In this document: positions 1-10,975 of the stretch, piece by piece
Position numbering within the stretch: position 1 is the stretch's first letter
Layout: the number at the start of each line of letters is the position of its first letter
Source: Oxyruncus cristatus
Lineage: Eukaryota; Chordata; Aves; Passeriformes; Cotingidae
Assembly (NCBI GenBank): GCA_013399855.1
Contig: VXAY01002817.1
Location: 250,423-314,422, forward strand
Length of the DNA: 64,000 nucleotides
Direction of reading: 5' to 3'
Notes under the pieces: model-generated
The model's input: the letters and a program-made list of their open reading frames with translations, nothing else
Told to the model about the DNA's origin: nothing
The model's database searches: none
Position numbers and translations under genes: made by a program

Positions 1-1744
1 ATCCATTATTTTATTTCTCTCTGTTTAGGTGTATATGCTTAAATTGACAAGAGAGACTAGCCTTGCTTTTTGTTCTCTGTTCCTCAATTCTCCAAGACAG
101 AGACCTCACTAATATTCATATTAGTCTCCTAAAACTGCATATTTCTTCTGCCTCCTCACTTAAGTGCAGTTCATGACCTTTTTCCCAACCAAATGCAGAT
201 AGGCCCTTATCTGAAGCACACCAGAAGCCCAGAGCATCCACTCGGTCACACTGTGGGCTCTGGAGGGCTTCCTGAAGAACTCTGTGATTTCTAGTTTTTT
301 GTCTGTCTTGATGTCTTTTTGGGCCTGTTGAATCTGAGTCGGTTTTGATGAGGGAAAGATAAGTTGAGGCATCCCCCTCTTTTCAACAAAATGAACTGTC
401 TCGTTTGACTAGCTTATGTAAAGGTAGTCTTAGCACAACCTTCACACTGCATTCTTACTTGCTTCAAGGAACAGTGGACTAATTAAGTGAAGATACTTAG
501 CAGGTTGTCATCAGGAGGCAAGTGAGCCACTCAGGGAGATGAATGGGGCAGTGCGGTGCTTCTTGGAACTGCAATATCGTGTCAGGCTGGAACAGATACT
601 GATGGCTTCAGGAGGGGTGCATATTCAGTTCTTCGTATGTGCTCAGGTGGAGGTGAGCTGCTCCATTGTAGCATGGAAGGTGAAGTTGAAGAGCAAAAGG
701 GGTGGTGTCAAATTCATACCTGGTGTATTCTGCTGTAATTTCAATGTACAGAAGCCTATTTCTCCTCCTTGCTGTGCTATTTGCACCCAATTTACAAGCC
801 AGTGCTCCACACTGCAGCTGTGTATCACTCGTGCTGTGTAACAGTTCTCAGTTTCTGCTGTGCCTCCCTACAGGGAGGTACCAGTGGCTGGGTGATTTTG
901 TATTTCTCGGAAATATGCCTGGGGTTTCTAAAGGGAAATGTTTTCCCTTCTACCACATATTGCCAAGACTGCACAGTCTTGCATGTGAGCGTCTAGTAGA
1001 AAGCGTGCTAGACATCTGCTTCTTGGAGCCCCTGGGACCTCTCTGTGGTTTGGAAAGTGGGAACCTTTGATCTGTGGTTTGTGTGGGAGAGTTAGCTGAT
1101 GCTGTGGTTTGAAAACAGCTGATGGTTCTCTCTTTCCTTCAAAGAAATGGAATAGTGTCAACCTGTGATAACAGAGGACATCACATGACCAATTGGGAGC
1201 GCACAGGATGATGTGCAAGTTGCAGTTCACCAATGCCATGGTATATTTTTAAGAAAAGGTGACAGCCTTCATTGTGTCTTTAAGCCACAAGCCTCCTTTA
1301 GGTAGCAGGGAATGGCCCAAAACCAGTAATAAAACCCTATGTGCTGAAAATTTCCTTCTGCATCTCTCCAGGGCGTAAAGCAGTTGTTTTCCCCAGGCAG
1401 AAGTGCTTCCCCTTCTTATATCAACTTGCCTGTAGAAGGGATATTTGTCTGTGGGCACCTACCCCGTCAGGGGTCCTGTGGAGCTGCCTAGTGCAATTTT
1501 AGAGTTCAAAGGAGCGTGACTGCCATTACCTGTCGTGACCCTGGAGGTTATGTTCAGCAGTTCGGGTAAGGACTGCTGAGAAAATGTTGATTTTGAGCAG
1601 GGACTGCTGTGTGAATGTTTGTGTCCATTTGGGGAGGGTAGCACTCAGAGTAAACAGCTATGAAGGAGAAGAGTGGAGCTGTGCTTGTGCCTCTGCAATT
1701 TTGTGAAAACTGGTATGCAAGAGTCCACTGCTTGGAATATAAAA
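1..1744. other. Noncoding stretch, nothing recognised
   Basis: No repeat family, RNA gene or coding exon could be recognised on either strand. The open frames at 539-1239 overlap one another on both strands and show no domain, so they look like chance frames. Confidence 0.5.
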
Positions 1745-1925
1745 TCTGCTGCACCAGATCAAACCAAATATCCATCTTCCATGCAATCTTGTCTGCCTAC
1801 AAAGTGAGTATTTAGGGAAGGGTATAAGAACAGGACGGGTATATAGCGATCTCTCTGATATATAGCATCTAGAAATCAGAGTTGAGAGACTTCTTGAAAT
1901 GGAGAATATATTGGACTCATTATGA
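1745..1925 (-). mobile_element. Ancient CR1-like fragment (probable)
   Basis: The plus strand reads like the reverse complement of an old amniote CR1 3' region: a block around 1752-1790 (accagatcaaaccaaatatc, then catct) is followed by gtataagaacagg at about 1820-1836. No target-site duplication or tail survives. The assignment rests on remembered similarity to CR1 3' regions, so it is tentative. An unrelated sequence is possible. Confidence 0.3.
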
Positions 1926-2934
1926 CTGGTATTCACCACTGGATTAATAGCAGTCTCTTGGGCTCCCATGACACAATTGCTCTGGGCAGCAGGTCTGGCA
2001 GCATTTAAAATGCTAGGAAGGAGAAGCTGTGTGTTGGCAGAGGAGGGACTAGTGCTGAGACTTGTAACAGTGTGAGTGCTGCCAGGCATGGTAAACTGGG
2101 AGATCTCCAGCTGGGAAGGAATAAGAAATGGAAGCATGTAAATCAACTAGATCCAAGAGACTATAAATACATCAGAGCAAAGCCACACAACTGTGAGACT
2201 GAAAGTGGGTGATTTTTTGGCTGTGGATCAGGTTTTCTTTACAGGCGCCATTTTGGGTTTTGCCTAAATGCTTGATCAATTTGCCTCTGTCTTCTGTATC
2301 CTGTGGGATCATGGGGTAGCCTCACTCACAGCGGCTTGGAATGACTCTGGGCAATATTCTGCCACTCCAACAGTGGCCTGCTGAACAGCACAGCTCCAGC
2401 CCTTTCAGCAGAAGCCCATTCCCAACATGCTACAGTATTGAGGACGTACCTGGTATGGTCATCTGACACCCACTGCAGATATCCAGGAAATGTAGTCCTC
2501 CGTGTGGCCCAGTAACCAGGCACTTCACCAGCCTCCTGGAGCTGACTGCTACAGCTCACCTGTAGTTTGTGTGGGAGAGGCCTGTCTTGGGTTTTAGTGC
2601 CTAAGTTTGATCCCTCCTAGAGACACTGCCACAGTTTATGAGAAATGGGATTCTTACAAGAACTTAGTACCACTTTAATCCTTTTATTTTCTTTTTTTTT
2701 TCTTCAAATCAGTGGTGTGCTGTAAAATTCCACCCTTAGGGCTTATGTATATTAGCAGGAGTGGAGCCCTAAAATTTTTGAATGTGGTTTTTGTTAAATC
2801 CTTAATTGCTAGGTGACTCCTACTTATCATTGCTTCTTCTGAGCTGCTGACATTTTCAAGGAACACTAGCAGGTCAGACAGTCAGCTTGGAGAACCCAAG
2901 CTGCTTCTTTACCACATTACACTCTCGGTGCCTG
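1926..2934. other. Noncoding stretch, possibly decayed CR1 continuation
   Basis: No gene is seen. The right-hand part (about 2680-2930) lies just downstream, on the minus strand, of a recognisable CR1/L3 reverse transcriptase fragment. It may be its badly decayed continuation, but no motif is readable there. A short T-run lies at about 2691-2701. Confidence 0.35.
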
Positions 2935-3300
2935 GTGCTTTATAACTCTGTCTTTAATGATTTTCTCAGCTATTTTTCCTGGCACTGGCGTAAGGCTCAC
3001 TGAGGTCTATAATTCCCATGATTGCCCTTAGCACCTCTTTTAAAAGAAGTGCAGAGTGTTGGCTCCCCTCCAGCCTGGTGGGAGAGTGGCTGTTTTTAAT
3101 GATAAATTGAATGGGTTTGTTAGTAACTTCTTTGTACTTTGATTTCTTTAGAGTGTTTGCATAAATGCCATCTGGTCCTGGAGGTTTCTTACTCCTTCAG
3201 TTTATAGGTCATGCTATTATGTCTTTTTTCTTCCTTTTGAGTATCTGTCTGTTTTCTACTACTATTTTTGCTATTTGTGGTTACAGGGTTAGTGTAATAT
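2935..3300 (-). mobile_element. Ancient CR1/L3-like LINE, reverse transcriptase fragment
   Basis: Translated on the minus strand, this piece carries two landmarks of the CR1/L3 clade reverse transcriptase in the right order. PGPDGI lies at about 3164-3181, at the start of the RT domain, and LTPVPGKIAEKIIKDR at about 2945-2992 is the conserved block after the NYR region. The two are in different frames, so at least one frameshift separates them, and the first frame hits a stop close to the second block. The catalytic YxDD region is not readable. This is a dead, old insertion without 5' end or tail. CR1/L3 elements mobilise by target-primed reverse transcription; this copy encodes nothing functional. 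Confidence 0.75.
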
Positions 3301-4039
3301 GGTCAAGGTACCCAGACCTCTGACTGGAGACCCTCTATGCTAAATAGTTTACATGTATCCAAACCAAAAACTGTTTTTACTTAGGGTACTTTTTGGAAAA
3401 GGTTAAGATAAATTGAGCCTTTATCTAATTTTCTCTCTTGGGGCAAATGCAAAAATTTTACTCTGATCAGCTAGGCCAAGAATAACCTTGTGCATATCTA
3501 TCTTAGTTCAAGAACGTTTCCTGCTAAGCCAGTCCAGAGCAGAGAGGCCAAAAGCCTAGGATTCCACAGCTTTAACGTTCGCATATTCTAGTCCTGTATT
3601 TTAATTGCAACTCCAGTTTCTCAGAGTAATTTTGTTTTCCTGGACAGTTTGAAAATCCTTATTCTTGTCACTCATAGTAGAACACTCCTATAAAGGCATA
3701 CCCCCTTCACTGTCCATTATTTCTGACTGTGTCGGAGCAAGAAGGTATCCAAAATGTCATCAGCCAATTGACAACATTGTTTAAAAACTCACTGTCATTA
3801 CTTGGGATAAATTCCACAATCTTTCCCCTTACATAGTTCCTGCCTCCTCTACTCAACTCACTCCTCCTGTCAGCATCTTTCTGAATGGAGTTTGCTAAAA
3901 GAGAATGAGCCCTACCCTTTTTCCATCTCTTCCCTACTCCCAGCAGGCAGGCAATATGGCACAGTGTGGTCTCCGGTGTCCCTTTAGTCACTTCTCTGCT
4001 GTCGGTGTCATAGGGCTAGTGTTTAAGCATTTTCACGCT
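3301..4039. other. Noncoding stretch, nothing recognised
   Basis: Moderately AT-rich single-copy-looking DNA with no repeat signature and no exon. The minus-strand frame at 3707-3991 has no recognisable domain. Confidence 0.5.
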
Positions 4040-4260
4040 GGATTTGAAATGAGATTATAGACTGGTCCACTCAATTGACTTAATGGATTTTAAGAGACTA
4101 GATCCTATTAATGCAGTCAGTGCCCCAGGGTGCCTCTCCTACTGCAGACAAGATAATCTGCCATGCAAATTAAATCCTGCCTCAAGATGCAGGGCCTGCT
4201 TAATGTGATCCATTACACAGTTTACTTGTTTATATCTAATATTGTAACAGGAATAGGCTT
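4040..4260. promoter_or_regulatory. Candidate conserved noncoding element
   Basis: This block is free of recognised repeats and carries a perfect POU octamer ATGCAAAT at 4163-4170 that runs straight into a TTAA core, a GATA-type AGATAA at 4151-4156, and several TAAT/ATTA homeodomain cores (about 4107 and 4201). Such clustering is typical of vertebrate developmental enhancers. Conservation was not measured, so enhancer status is inference. Confidence 0.3.
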
Positions 4261-4320
4261 ACGAGCAGCAGGACTCAACTGAATAGAAGAGTAAATTACC
4301 AGGAAAATGAGGTTTTAGAG

Positions 4321-4380
4321 CCTCTCTCTCTTTCTTTCTCTCAATCTCTCCTATTTTCTTCTCTCCCTCTCTCTTTCACT
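4321..4380. repeat. CT-rich low-complexity tract
   Basis: About 60 bases made almost entirely of C and T, with CTCTCT and TTTCTTTC subrepeats. It is an imperfect polypyrimidine tract rather than a clean microsatellite. Confidence 0.85.
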
Positions 4381-6109
4381 TGTGAAAACACATTCCTCTT
4401 CTGCTTTCTGCATGTAGGGAACAATCAAGGAAAATAATATGGGTGTGAATGATGGATTCTGCTTTTGTTTACAGAGGTGTAAATTGGGAACTTATCCTGG
4501 AGAAGGAGCTGAAGAGGATCAACAAAACCGATGAAGAAGTGAACCTTTCTTAAGCTCTGTTGTCCAGCCTGCGCAGGGTTTTTGAATGGGGTATTCTGAG
4601 TAGCCCCTTTTGCTGCAGATGCTCATAGGTGAGATATCATCTCTCTCCAATGAAGTCACAAGAACAGACCTAGGTGGCAGTGGTGGGGCAGGAATACAGA
4701 CCGGTCTAATTGGAGTACTGTGTTTGAATTCAGGAAAGAAAAAACAGGGATATCCAGTTCGGACATTTTAGAGAGAAAGAAGTCAGAGTCCAAGGAGAAG
4801 GGGTTCAGCAAGGTCACAGGCTTCCAACAGAAGTGCTTCAGGTCCATATAAGGAACATATGTCAAGGAAGATTCTTGTATAAGCGATCCTTTCAAGGGCA
4901 GGAGGATGGATTATCTGATCTCTCACTTTTATGATGCTATAGCTTATGTTAAGGATCTTGAGATGGGGATCCACAAATTTAGGACATTACATTGGAAGAG
5001 ATACCTTTTATTTATGACAAAGTCAGTGGCTTGTCCTGGAGTTCCTGGGATGAGGATGTGGAGGATCAAAGTAATGTGTCAGGATCCCTGGCATGAATAG
5101 CAAAGAGGAAATGGATGGAAGGGGCTGCTCGATTATTTCAAGTTGTAGGTGACTGGTATTAAGAACAGACGAAGGTCTGATTCTCCTTTGGTTTTGTCCC
5201 CTTGCAAGCAAAGTCTCAACTCATTTCCATAACTACATCCGTTTCCTGGTAGAGGGATATCAGCAGAGAGCTTTGAGCACATACAGACTTGTTCACCACT
5301 GTACCAAATCCGTATGAGTGCCACGCACACACAGTGAGGCTGCGTTGCTTCAGCTGCACTAAGGGCTATAGGCAAAGTGATGAGATGGCCTCTCTTCATG
5401 CTCCTAAAGGAAATGGATGGTTGTGATGTAGGAATGTAGTCCTGCTATGATTTTTCATCTGAGTGAAAGGAGAGCCAGAGTCAAAGGCAGGGGCGTATGT
5501 GGAGGGATTCTATAGGACTTGACACAGTCTGTAGCTGTAAAGTGTCTATGAAGGCACTCTGTGGACAGACCCAGAACCTGTCCCTGGCAAAGGAAGAAGG
5601 TAGGAACATCAGGCTACTTCAGTTTATGATATCTCATCTGATCTGTCTATTTCTGCAGTGATGGGAGGCATCTCTGACAGGATTCAAACAATAATCTGAA
5701 ATTCCTGTCATTCACAGAGACTTCCTCATTTATCTCATGTAAACGAGTTGTTTCACAAGCCTCAGTTCTCAGTCTGTAGCAGTGTGATCTCTTCAGTCTT
5801 GTCTGTGCACATGCAGCCCCAGCACAGAAACTGCGCCTCTGGTAACAACCAGAGCTATGTATATTATATCTGGGGCCCTGCACACCCAAATGGTCTTGGC
5901 AGAGGGTTTATTCCCACTGATGACGTAGAGAGCTAGATGAGCCCCAGCAGTGTATGTGGTGTTGGATGGTCCAGGCCTCATAACTGGTGCTGACTTCAGA
6001 AACGGTCTCCATGCCAGGGAACAACACTACCTTGAACCAACACTTTTGCCATGTCTGCTGATAGCACCTCAAGCAGGAAGAGAAGCAAGGGGAGGAGGGA
6101 AGGGAACTG
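4381..6109. other. Noncoding stretch, nothing recognised
   Basis: No repeat family, RNA gene or exon recognised. Open frames near 4656-5399 and 5647-5981 overlap on opposite strands and show no domain. Confidence 0.5.
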
Positions 6110-6400
6110 TTTTTTTAACTTAATTTAAAGCTTTTTATGAGATTTTCACAGCTGTGATCTTATCAGGGTTTGGCTATAGAAATTAAAGCGGCAATTATAT
6201 TTTCCCCTTCCTGGAATGTAAAATAAAGTCTTGTGTAAAATGCATTAAAAACTGGAATGTAAAAGTGTAATTAATGTGGAGCAAAAAGCACATTGCGTCA
6301 TTAACTTTTTTATTAATATTCTCACGCAGTGCAATTTCAAAGCTCAGTGCCACTCCATTTCCCCCAGTGAAATATCTCCCACTCTTTCATTGCTGCTACC
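6110..6400. promoter_or_regulatory. Candidate conserved noncoding element, AT-rich
   Basis: An AT-rich but non-repetitive block with many homeodomain-type cores (TTAATTTAAA at about 6121-6130, GTAATTAATG at about 6269-6278, CATTAAC and TATTAATATT at about 6299-6320). Two similar phrases containing ctggaatgtaaaa occur at about 6211 and 6251, so part of it may be a small internal duplication. The enhancer reading is inference from motif density only. Confidence 0.3.
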
Positions 6401-8274
6401 TTTAACCTCATCTTTAATGGGATGACAGCAGCTTTCCTCTGGAATTACATCCCTGCTCATCCATCTGTCCCACTGGATCCTTTCTCCTTCCACTCAGGGT
6501 TCCTATCAGGCTAGAATGCAATTCTGTTCCTACTGGAAAGAGAGAGGGACAGATGCATGAGAGATTCATTTGACATCTGTAGAGCAACAATGGAGATTCT
6601 TCCTTATCTGGAGGAAGGCAAAGGGGTAGGATTCTTTCTTCTGCTGAGTGGAAGGAGCAAAGCTTCATCTTTGAAAGGCACTGCAAGATGTTTTGCAACC
6701 TGCATCTCTAGACTTTTGCGTATGTAAGCAATGATCGTTCTAGATCTGTTTAAAGGCTTAGTTCTGTAAGTAGTAGTTGCTAGGCACCATCTGAGTATTG
6801 ACTTAGTCCCTTCTTTTGTTGTCTCTGCATGCAGCGAAGTATTTTTCAGTTGCTGCTGTGTAAACAGAGCACCCCTGCTTTTTGTGAAATGTCAACCCAG
6901 GCTCTTCGTACTACCCCCATAGCATTGAAGGGAAGGCTAATATTCAGTCCTTTTCAGCATGGATCGTTTCCCCAGTGTCTGCCAGTGCCACAGAAGGAAG
7001 AATAGGGCTGGAATAAATTCTTCCTGAAATAGGGGTGGTTTGAGGGACAGAACTGTAGTATAATATGCAGGAAACAGGCAGTGAAATCAAATGCTCAGCA
7101 GTCGTGGTGTGTCAGGTACCCTGCACTGTTTTACAGGAGAGACCAAGGGATAAGAAAGATCTAGATTCACCACTCAATTCTTTCTCATTTCCAAGTGAGC
7201 CAATTTTTCCGGATTTCATTCAGCTCTAGAATGGACAGACACCTCTCAAACTCATTTTCTGTAGACCTCTAGCAGCTTGTCTCTCACAGAGTGGCAGATG
7301 ATTTGTTCTCTGGTTCCTCAGCTTAGCTCCTAGCTTCCTCTCATTTCATTCAAATTTCATGCCAACTTACAATTGAGGATCTGAGTTTTAGTCCCTGCTA
7401 GGCTTGAAGTAGAAGCAAGGCTTTGAGAGCTACCAGCTATTTATTTGGTTATGAAATGCTATTAAGAGTTTAGCCCAGGGTATCCCTCCACTGCATGTGC
7501 CAGGTGTATGTATGCACAGATGGTCCCTGGTATTAGATCCAAGAGATTCCACCTGTATTTTCTCATAAAGGTGGGATGTAAACAAACCTAGACTGTACTA
7601 GGAAAGATAGGACATTCACTGCATCTGATGATTTTATCAGATCCCTGATAGATAATGTAGAATGGAATTATCTGCTCATTCATCCACCTGTGCAGATGTC
7701 CAGAGCTCAACAGTTGTTTAGATCTTACTCTCGTCCTGGAAAGTGGTTGACTATTTGCATCTCATTGGAAGTATTTACAACATGATTATGGCACTTCAAT
7801 AGTTAGGTCATGACCACTGGTAGTGAAGATGTATGAGTCACCTCATGTCAGAAAGAAGAGGAGAAATTTGGAGATAGGAATTTGGTCCCTACAAGTCAGT
7901 ATGAGTAATTTGGATGCTGTGTGTAGAAGAGAAGGCTTTGGTGAGTCTTCAGAAACATTCTCACCTATGCTGCCATGGAAGGTCAGCTGACTTGGCCATG
8001 GGTTTCCTAGCACCAGTAGTGTATAGAAGAAAGATAGTCTTGTCTCAGAGAGCTTATAAAGTGCTCTGTCTGGGGAAAATTCCCTTCAAGTATATGACTG
8101 ATTCTTAACAGGTAACTGTCCTTTCTCCAAAGATCTGAAGTAGCTAATAATGAAGAGAAGTTGTCCTTATTTGTTGGTGTGGGGTAGAGTCCTAACACCC
8201 ACTGAGTATGAGCTGGTATTTGTTGTGATCTGCTGTTTGTCTGAAGAAGACGTCCGATAGTGTCAATCAGACTT
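6401..8274. other. Noncoding stretch, nothing recognised
   Basis: No repeat or exon recognised in about 1.9 kb. A lone perfect octamer (ATTTGCAT) lies at 7753-7760 but has no obvious companion motifs. Confidence 0.5.
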
Positions 8275-8510
8275 CCCATTTATTGATTTTTCAACTGCTT
8301 GCCTAACAAACCCAATGCATTTCACAATGCCTTGCCAATACTATCATCATTTTAGTGGGAGCTGTTGTTCACATTTTGACTGAAATTATTATTGCAATTG
8401 CTTTGAAATTATAAAAATTTTAATTTAATGAAAACCATCTCCATGGAAATTATACTGGGTTTCAGATTAATTATGTATATATTTCACACATCTGTGATTC
8501 TGAGGTCCTC
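8275..8510. promoter_or_regulatory. Candidate conserved noncoding element, AT-rich
   Basis: A repeat-free AT-rich block. It contains AATGCATTT and a half-similar ACAATGCCTTG at about 8314-8334, ATTATTATTGCAATTG at about 8387-8402, TTTTAATTTAATG at about 8418-8431 and GATTAATTATG at about 8465-8475. The latter two carry tandem homeodomain cores. Function is inferred from composition and motif density only. Confidence 0.25.
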
Positions 8511-9517
8511 TAATATCAATTTCATCATGCCTTTTCTTAAGGCTTTCTTCTGCAAAAAATGTCAGGAGGTAAAATGAGATTGTTTACCAATGCTATCCAG
8601 TAACAAAGTAAAGTTAAATGCAGGCTGGCATCTGGGTCTTCACTCTTTTTCAACAGGTAGTTGATTTGGTTGATGTTGTTTTCCAGCATCCTGAGACTGG
8701 AATTGAGGAAAACTATGCATTATGTACTTGCCTGGTACTTTACTTCACAGTGCTTGAATTGTAATCCCTCCTCAGTGAATGCCACAGCTACCTGTCAGAT
8801 GTTACTAAGTCAGGTACACCAGGATTAGAAAAATTACTTATGACATGAACATTTAGCTTTAGTACATTCTCATAAAATTATGTGGGGGAAGTGGAAATGT
8901 TTGGCTTCAAACATATAATACTTTTAACAAGATGGTTATGTTATTCCATATCATCCACGTGACAATGCTTGTCACAGCATCTTCTTTTCCCTGCTGGAAT
9001 TCTGCTCACCTGTGGTCTGTATAAAATAATTTATAGATGCCTTTAAGATTTCTCAACTGCCAAATGACCAATACAATTCTGATATTATAAAGACAGCACA
9101 GTATTTTGGGAAACACCACTTTTAGAGAATCTCCTCTAGTGATGGAAGTGCTCTACCTTAAACTGTGCTAGTGGTTTGGAAGAATGCTTTCCCAAACTCT
9201 ATGTTAATCATCTCAGCCAAAATGCAGCCTTTTCTCTAGGAGATCATTGTCTAGAATGTGAGACAAAGTTATTAATCTAGTTATTAATTTTAAAATGAGA
9301 CTGATATGCACATGATTAAGCTCTAGACTTCTGTTAAATGCCCTGGAGATTGGACCAGTGGCCAGCAGAACTCTCCTCAGCTATCAATTGAAAGTATATC
9401 TTTATTTTAAAAGGTTTTTTTGGGCAATGACGAAATGGAATTATTGGTTACTTCAGAGAACATACATTAGAAAGAAAAAGGGGGAAAAAAAGAAATACTG
9501 CATCCTGTTGCATCTAT
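8511..9517. other. Noncoding stretch, nothing recognised
   Basis: No repeat family or exon recognised. The right end (about 9470-9517) is purine-rich and adjoins the Ty3/gypsy relic. It could be decayed element sequence, but no motif is readable. Confidence 0.45.
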
Positions 9518-10028
9518 CTAGTTTTTGTTAGTGCCAAAGAGGCATCTGCCGCTCTTTTTGATAACGAGGGTGCTGGTTAATACAGCTAGCTTGGGCATGT
9601 ATTCCTGGCAGTTTACCCTTTCAAGGTATGTTGGCACCACTTTGAATGTTGAAGGATGGATATTGATGGTGATTTCAACTTTATCATGATCTACCTGCAT
9701 GCTTTTCTGCTTCTGCTGGAGGGTGCGTTATCTCTTTTAAGTGGGATTTACATATTTCATGCTCATCCAGCCCAGCAGCTCTTGCTCTCTTCAGAATCGC
9801 CTTGAGCCTTTGATCATTTTCTTCTGCTGTTTTACCCCAGTTTAAAATGCCATCTGTAATGATATCATCAACAGTTTGTTGTTCTAGTAACAACCCAAAT
9901 GGCAGTCTGCAGAAACAGCATTTCTCTACAGGAGTGTGCAGTCTGCACAAATGAGAGCACTGTTTTTTTAATCCAGTTGATGTATCCACTGTAGAAAAAG
10001 ATTTGACAATCTTTCTCCAATACTTCAT
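9518..10028 (-). mobile_element. Degraded Ty3/gypsy-type retrotransposon, RT fragment
   Basis: The minus strand encodes two consecutive pieces of a Ty3/gypsy-type reverse transcriptase. The first frame (10028 down to 9684, 114 codons) shows the motif-A phrase FSTVD at residues 11-15, RLPFG at 41-45, the degenerate catalytic region at 53-62, and GKTAEENDQRLKAIL at 65-79. The second frame (9700 down to 9518, 60 codons) matches the region just after the RT palm (conserved as a short block ending P-x-L-x-x-L-T). The order is right, but a frameshift near 9690-9700 separates them. RLPFG lies only about 14 residues before the catalytic position, against roughly 30 in intact elements, so there is an internal deletion. 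The expected double aspartate is disrupted. No gag, protease, RNase H, integrase or LTR was recognised nearby. Clearly a pseudogenised relic. Confidence 0.75.
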
Positions 10029-10956
10029 GTAGACAATAAAGTATGTTCCTTTTTACATTGTTAGTTACCTTTTAGCTCTGTACCATAGTAAAAGATTTTT
10101 CATCCTTGTCCTGCAAAAGCCAAGTAGTTTCCCCATTTTGATGATTCTTCTGTCTACATTATGATTCACAGTTTATTTTATCTTTTGATTTAGCAGTCAC
10201 AGAATCTGAGACAGCATGCCTTTTCCACTTGTATTACTTACTGTGTTCATTCTGACTCCTTTTAATACATCTTTGACTCTTCTTGGATAGTTTTGGCTTC
10301 CTGGCTCTCCTATTTGCTGGATGATATCCAGGACATAACATACTTTTTCATCCATTATCAGGTGCTCTTTTCCCTAGTGTTGTTACAGTAAGTATTGAAG
10401 GTTGTATCCCTTTCAATTTATGATTTTTCTATATGATCCTGCCTTTGCTTCCCCCCTTTCTCTTATTCTGGCCTTTAAAAGGAGTTATTTATGGTGGTTT
10501 TGATAATATATTGGCTTAAGCCCAGACATCCAGCTGAAGACTATTAAATGTCTCAATTGTTCTCTAGCTGGTAGAGCGCTCATTTTAAACATCATTTTGT
10601 CCATACCACCTTGGAAGAACTTGGAGGGTTCTGCTGGTATGCTCCTGTCCCTGCCTGTTGCTGATGGCTGCCTAATCTGCTGCAAGGACTAATCCAGAGC
10701 CACACAGTGGTTCTATGCTTCTAGAGGTAGCCTGAAACGTAGCTAGCCTTGAAACACGGGTAGGAGGCTAGGCATCACTTGCAGGAAAGCAGGGATGACA
10801 GAGCTCATCACAGCAGCAGAATGGTCATGCCTGTCAAATACAGTGTAGCAAAATTCTTGTGTCTTGTATTGGAAGCAGTTTTGACTGGCTACTTTGCCAT
10901 TCACTCCTCACTCTCCTCCGAAACCTAATTGGAAATCAAACTTAGGGGCAAAGAGC
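10029..10956. other. Noncoding stretch beside the retrotransposon relic
   Basis: This lies upstream of the relic on the minus strand, where protease or gag would be expected. Minus-strand open segments at about 10200-10370 and 10485-10685 were read, but neither shows an aspartic protease, a zinc knuckle or another known motif. It may be decayed element sequence or ordinary flank. Confidence 0.4.
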
Positions 10957-10975
10957 AAAAAAAAAAAAAAAAAAA
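10957..10975. repeat. Poly(A) run of 19
   Basis: Nineteen consecutive A bases. No retrotransposed cDNA or LINE could be recognised immediately upstream, so it is called only as a homopolymer. Confidence 0.9.
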
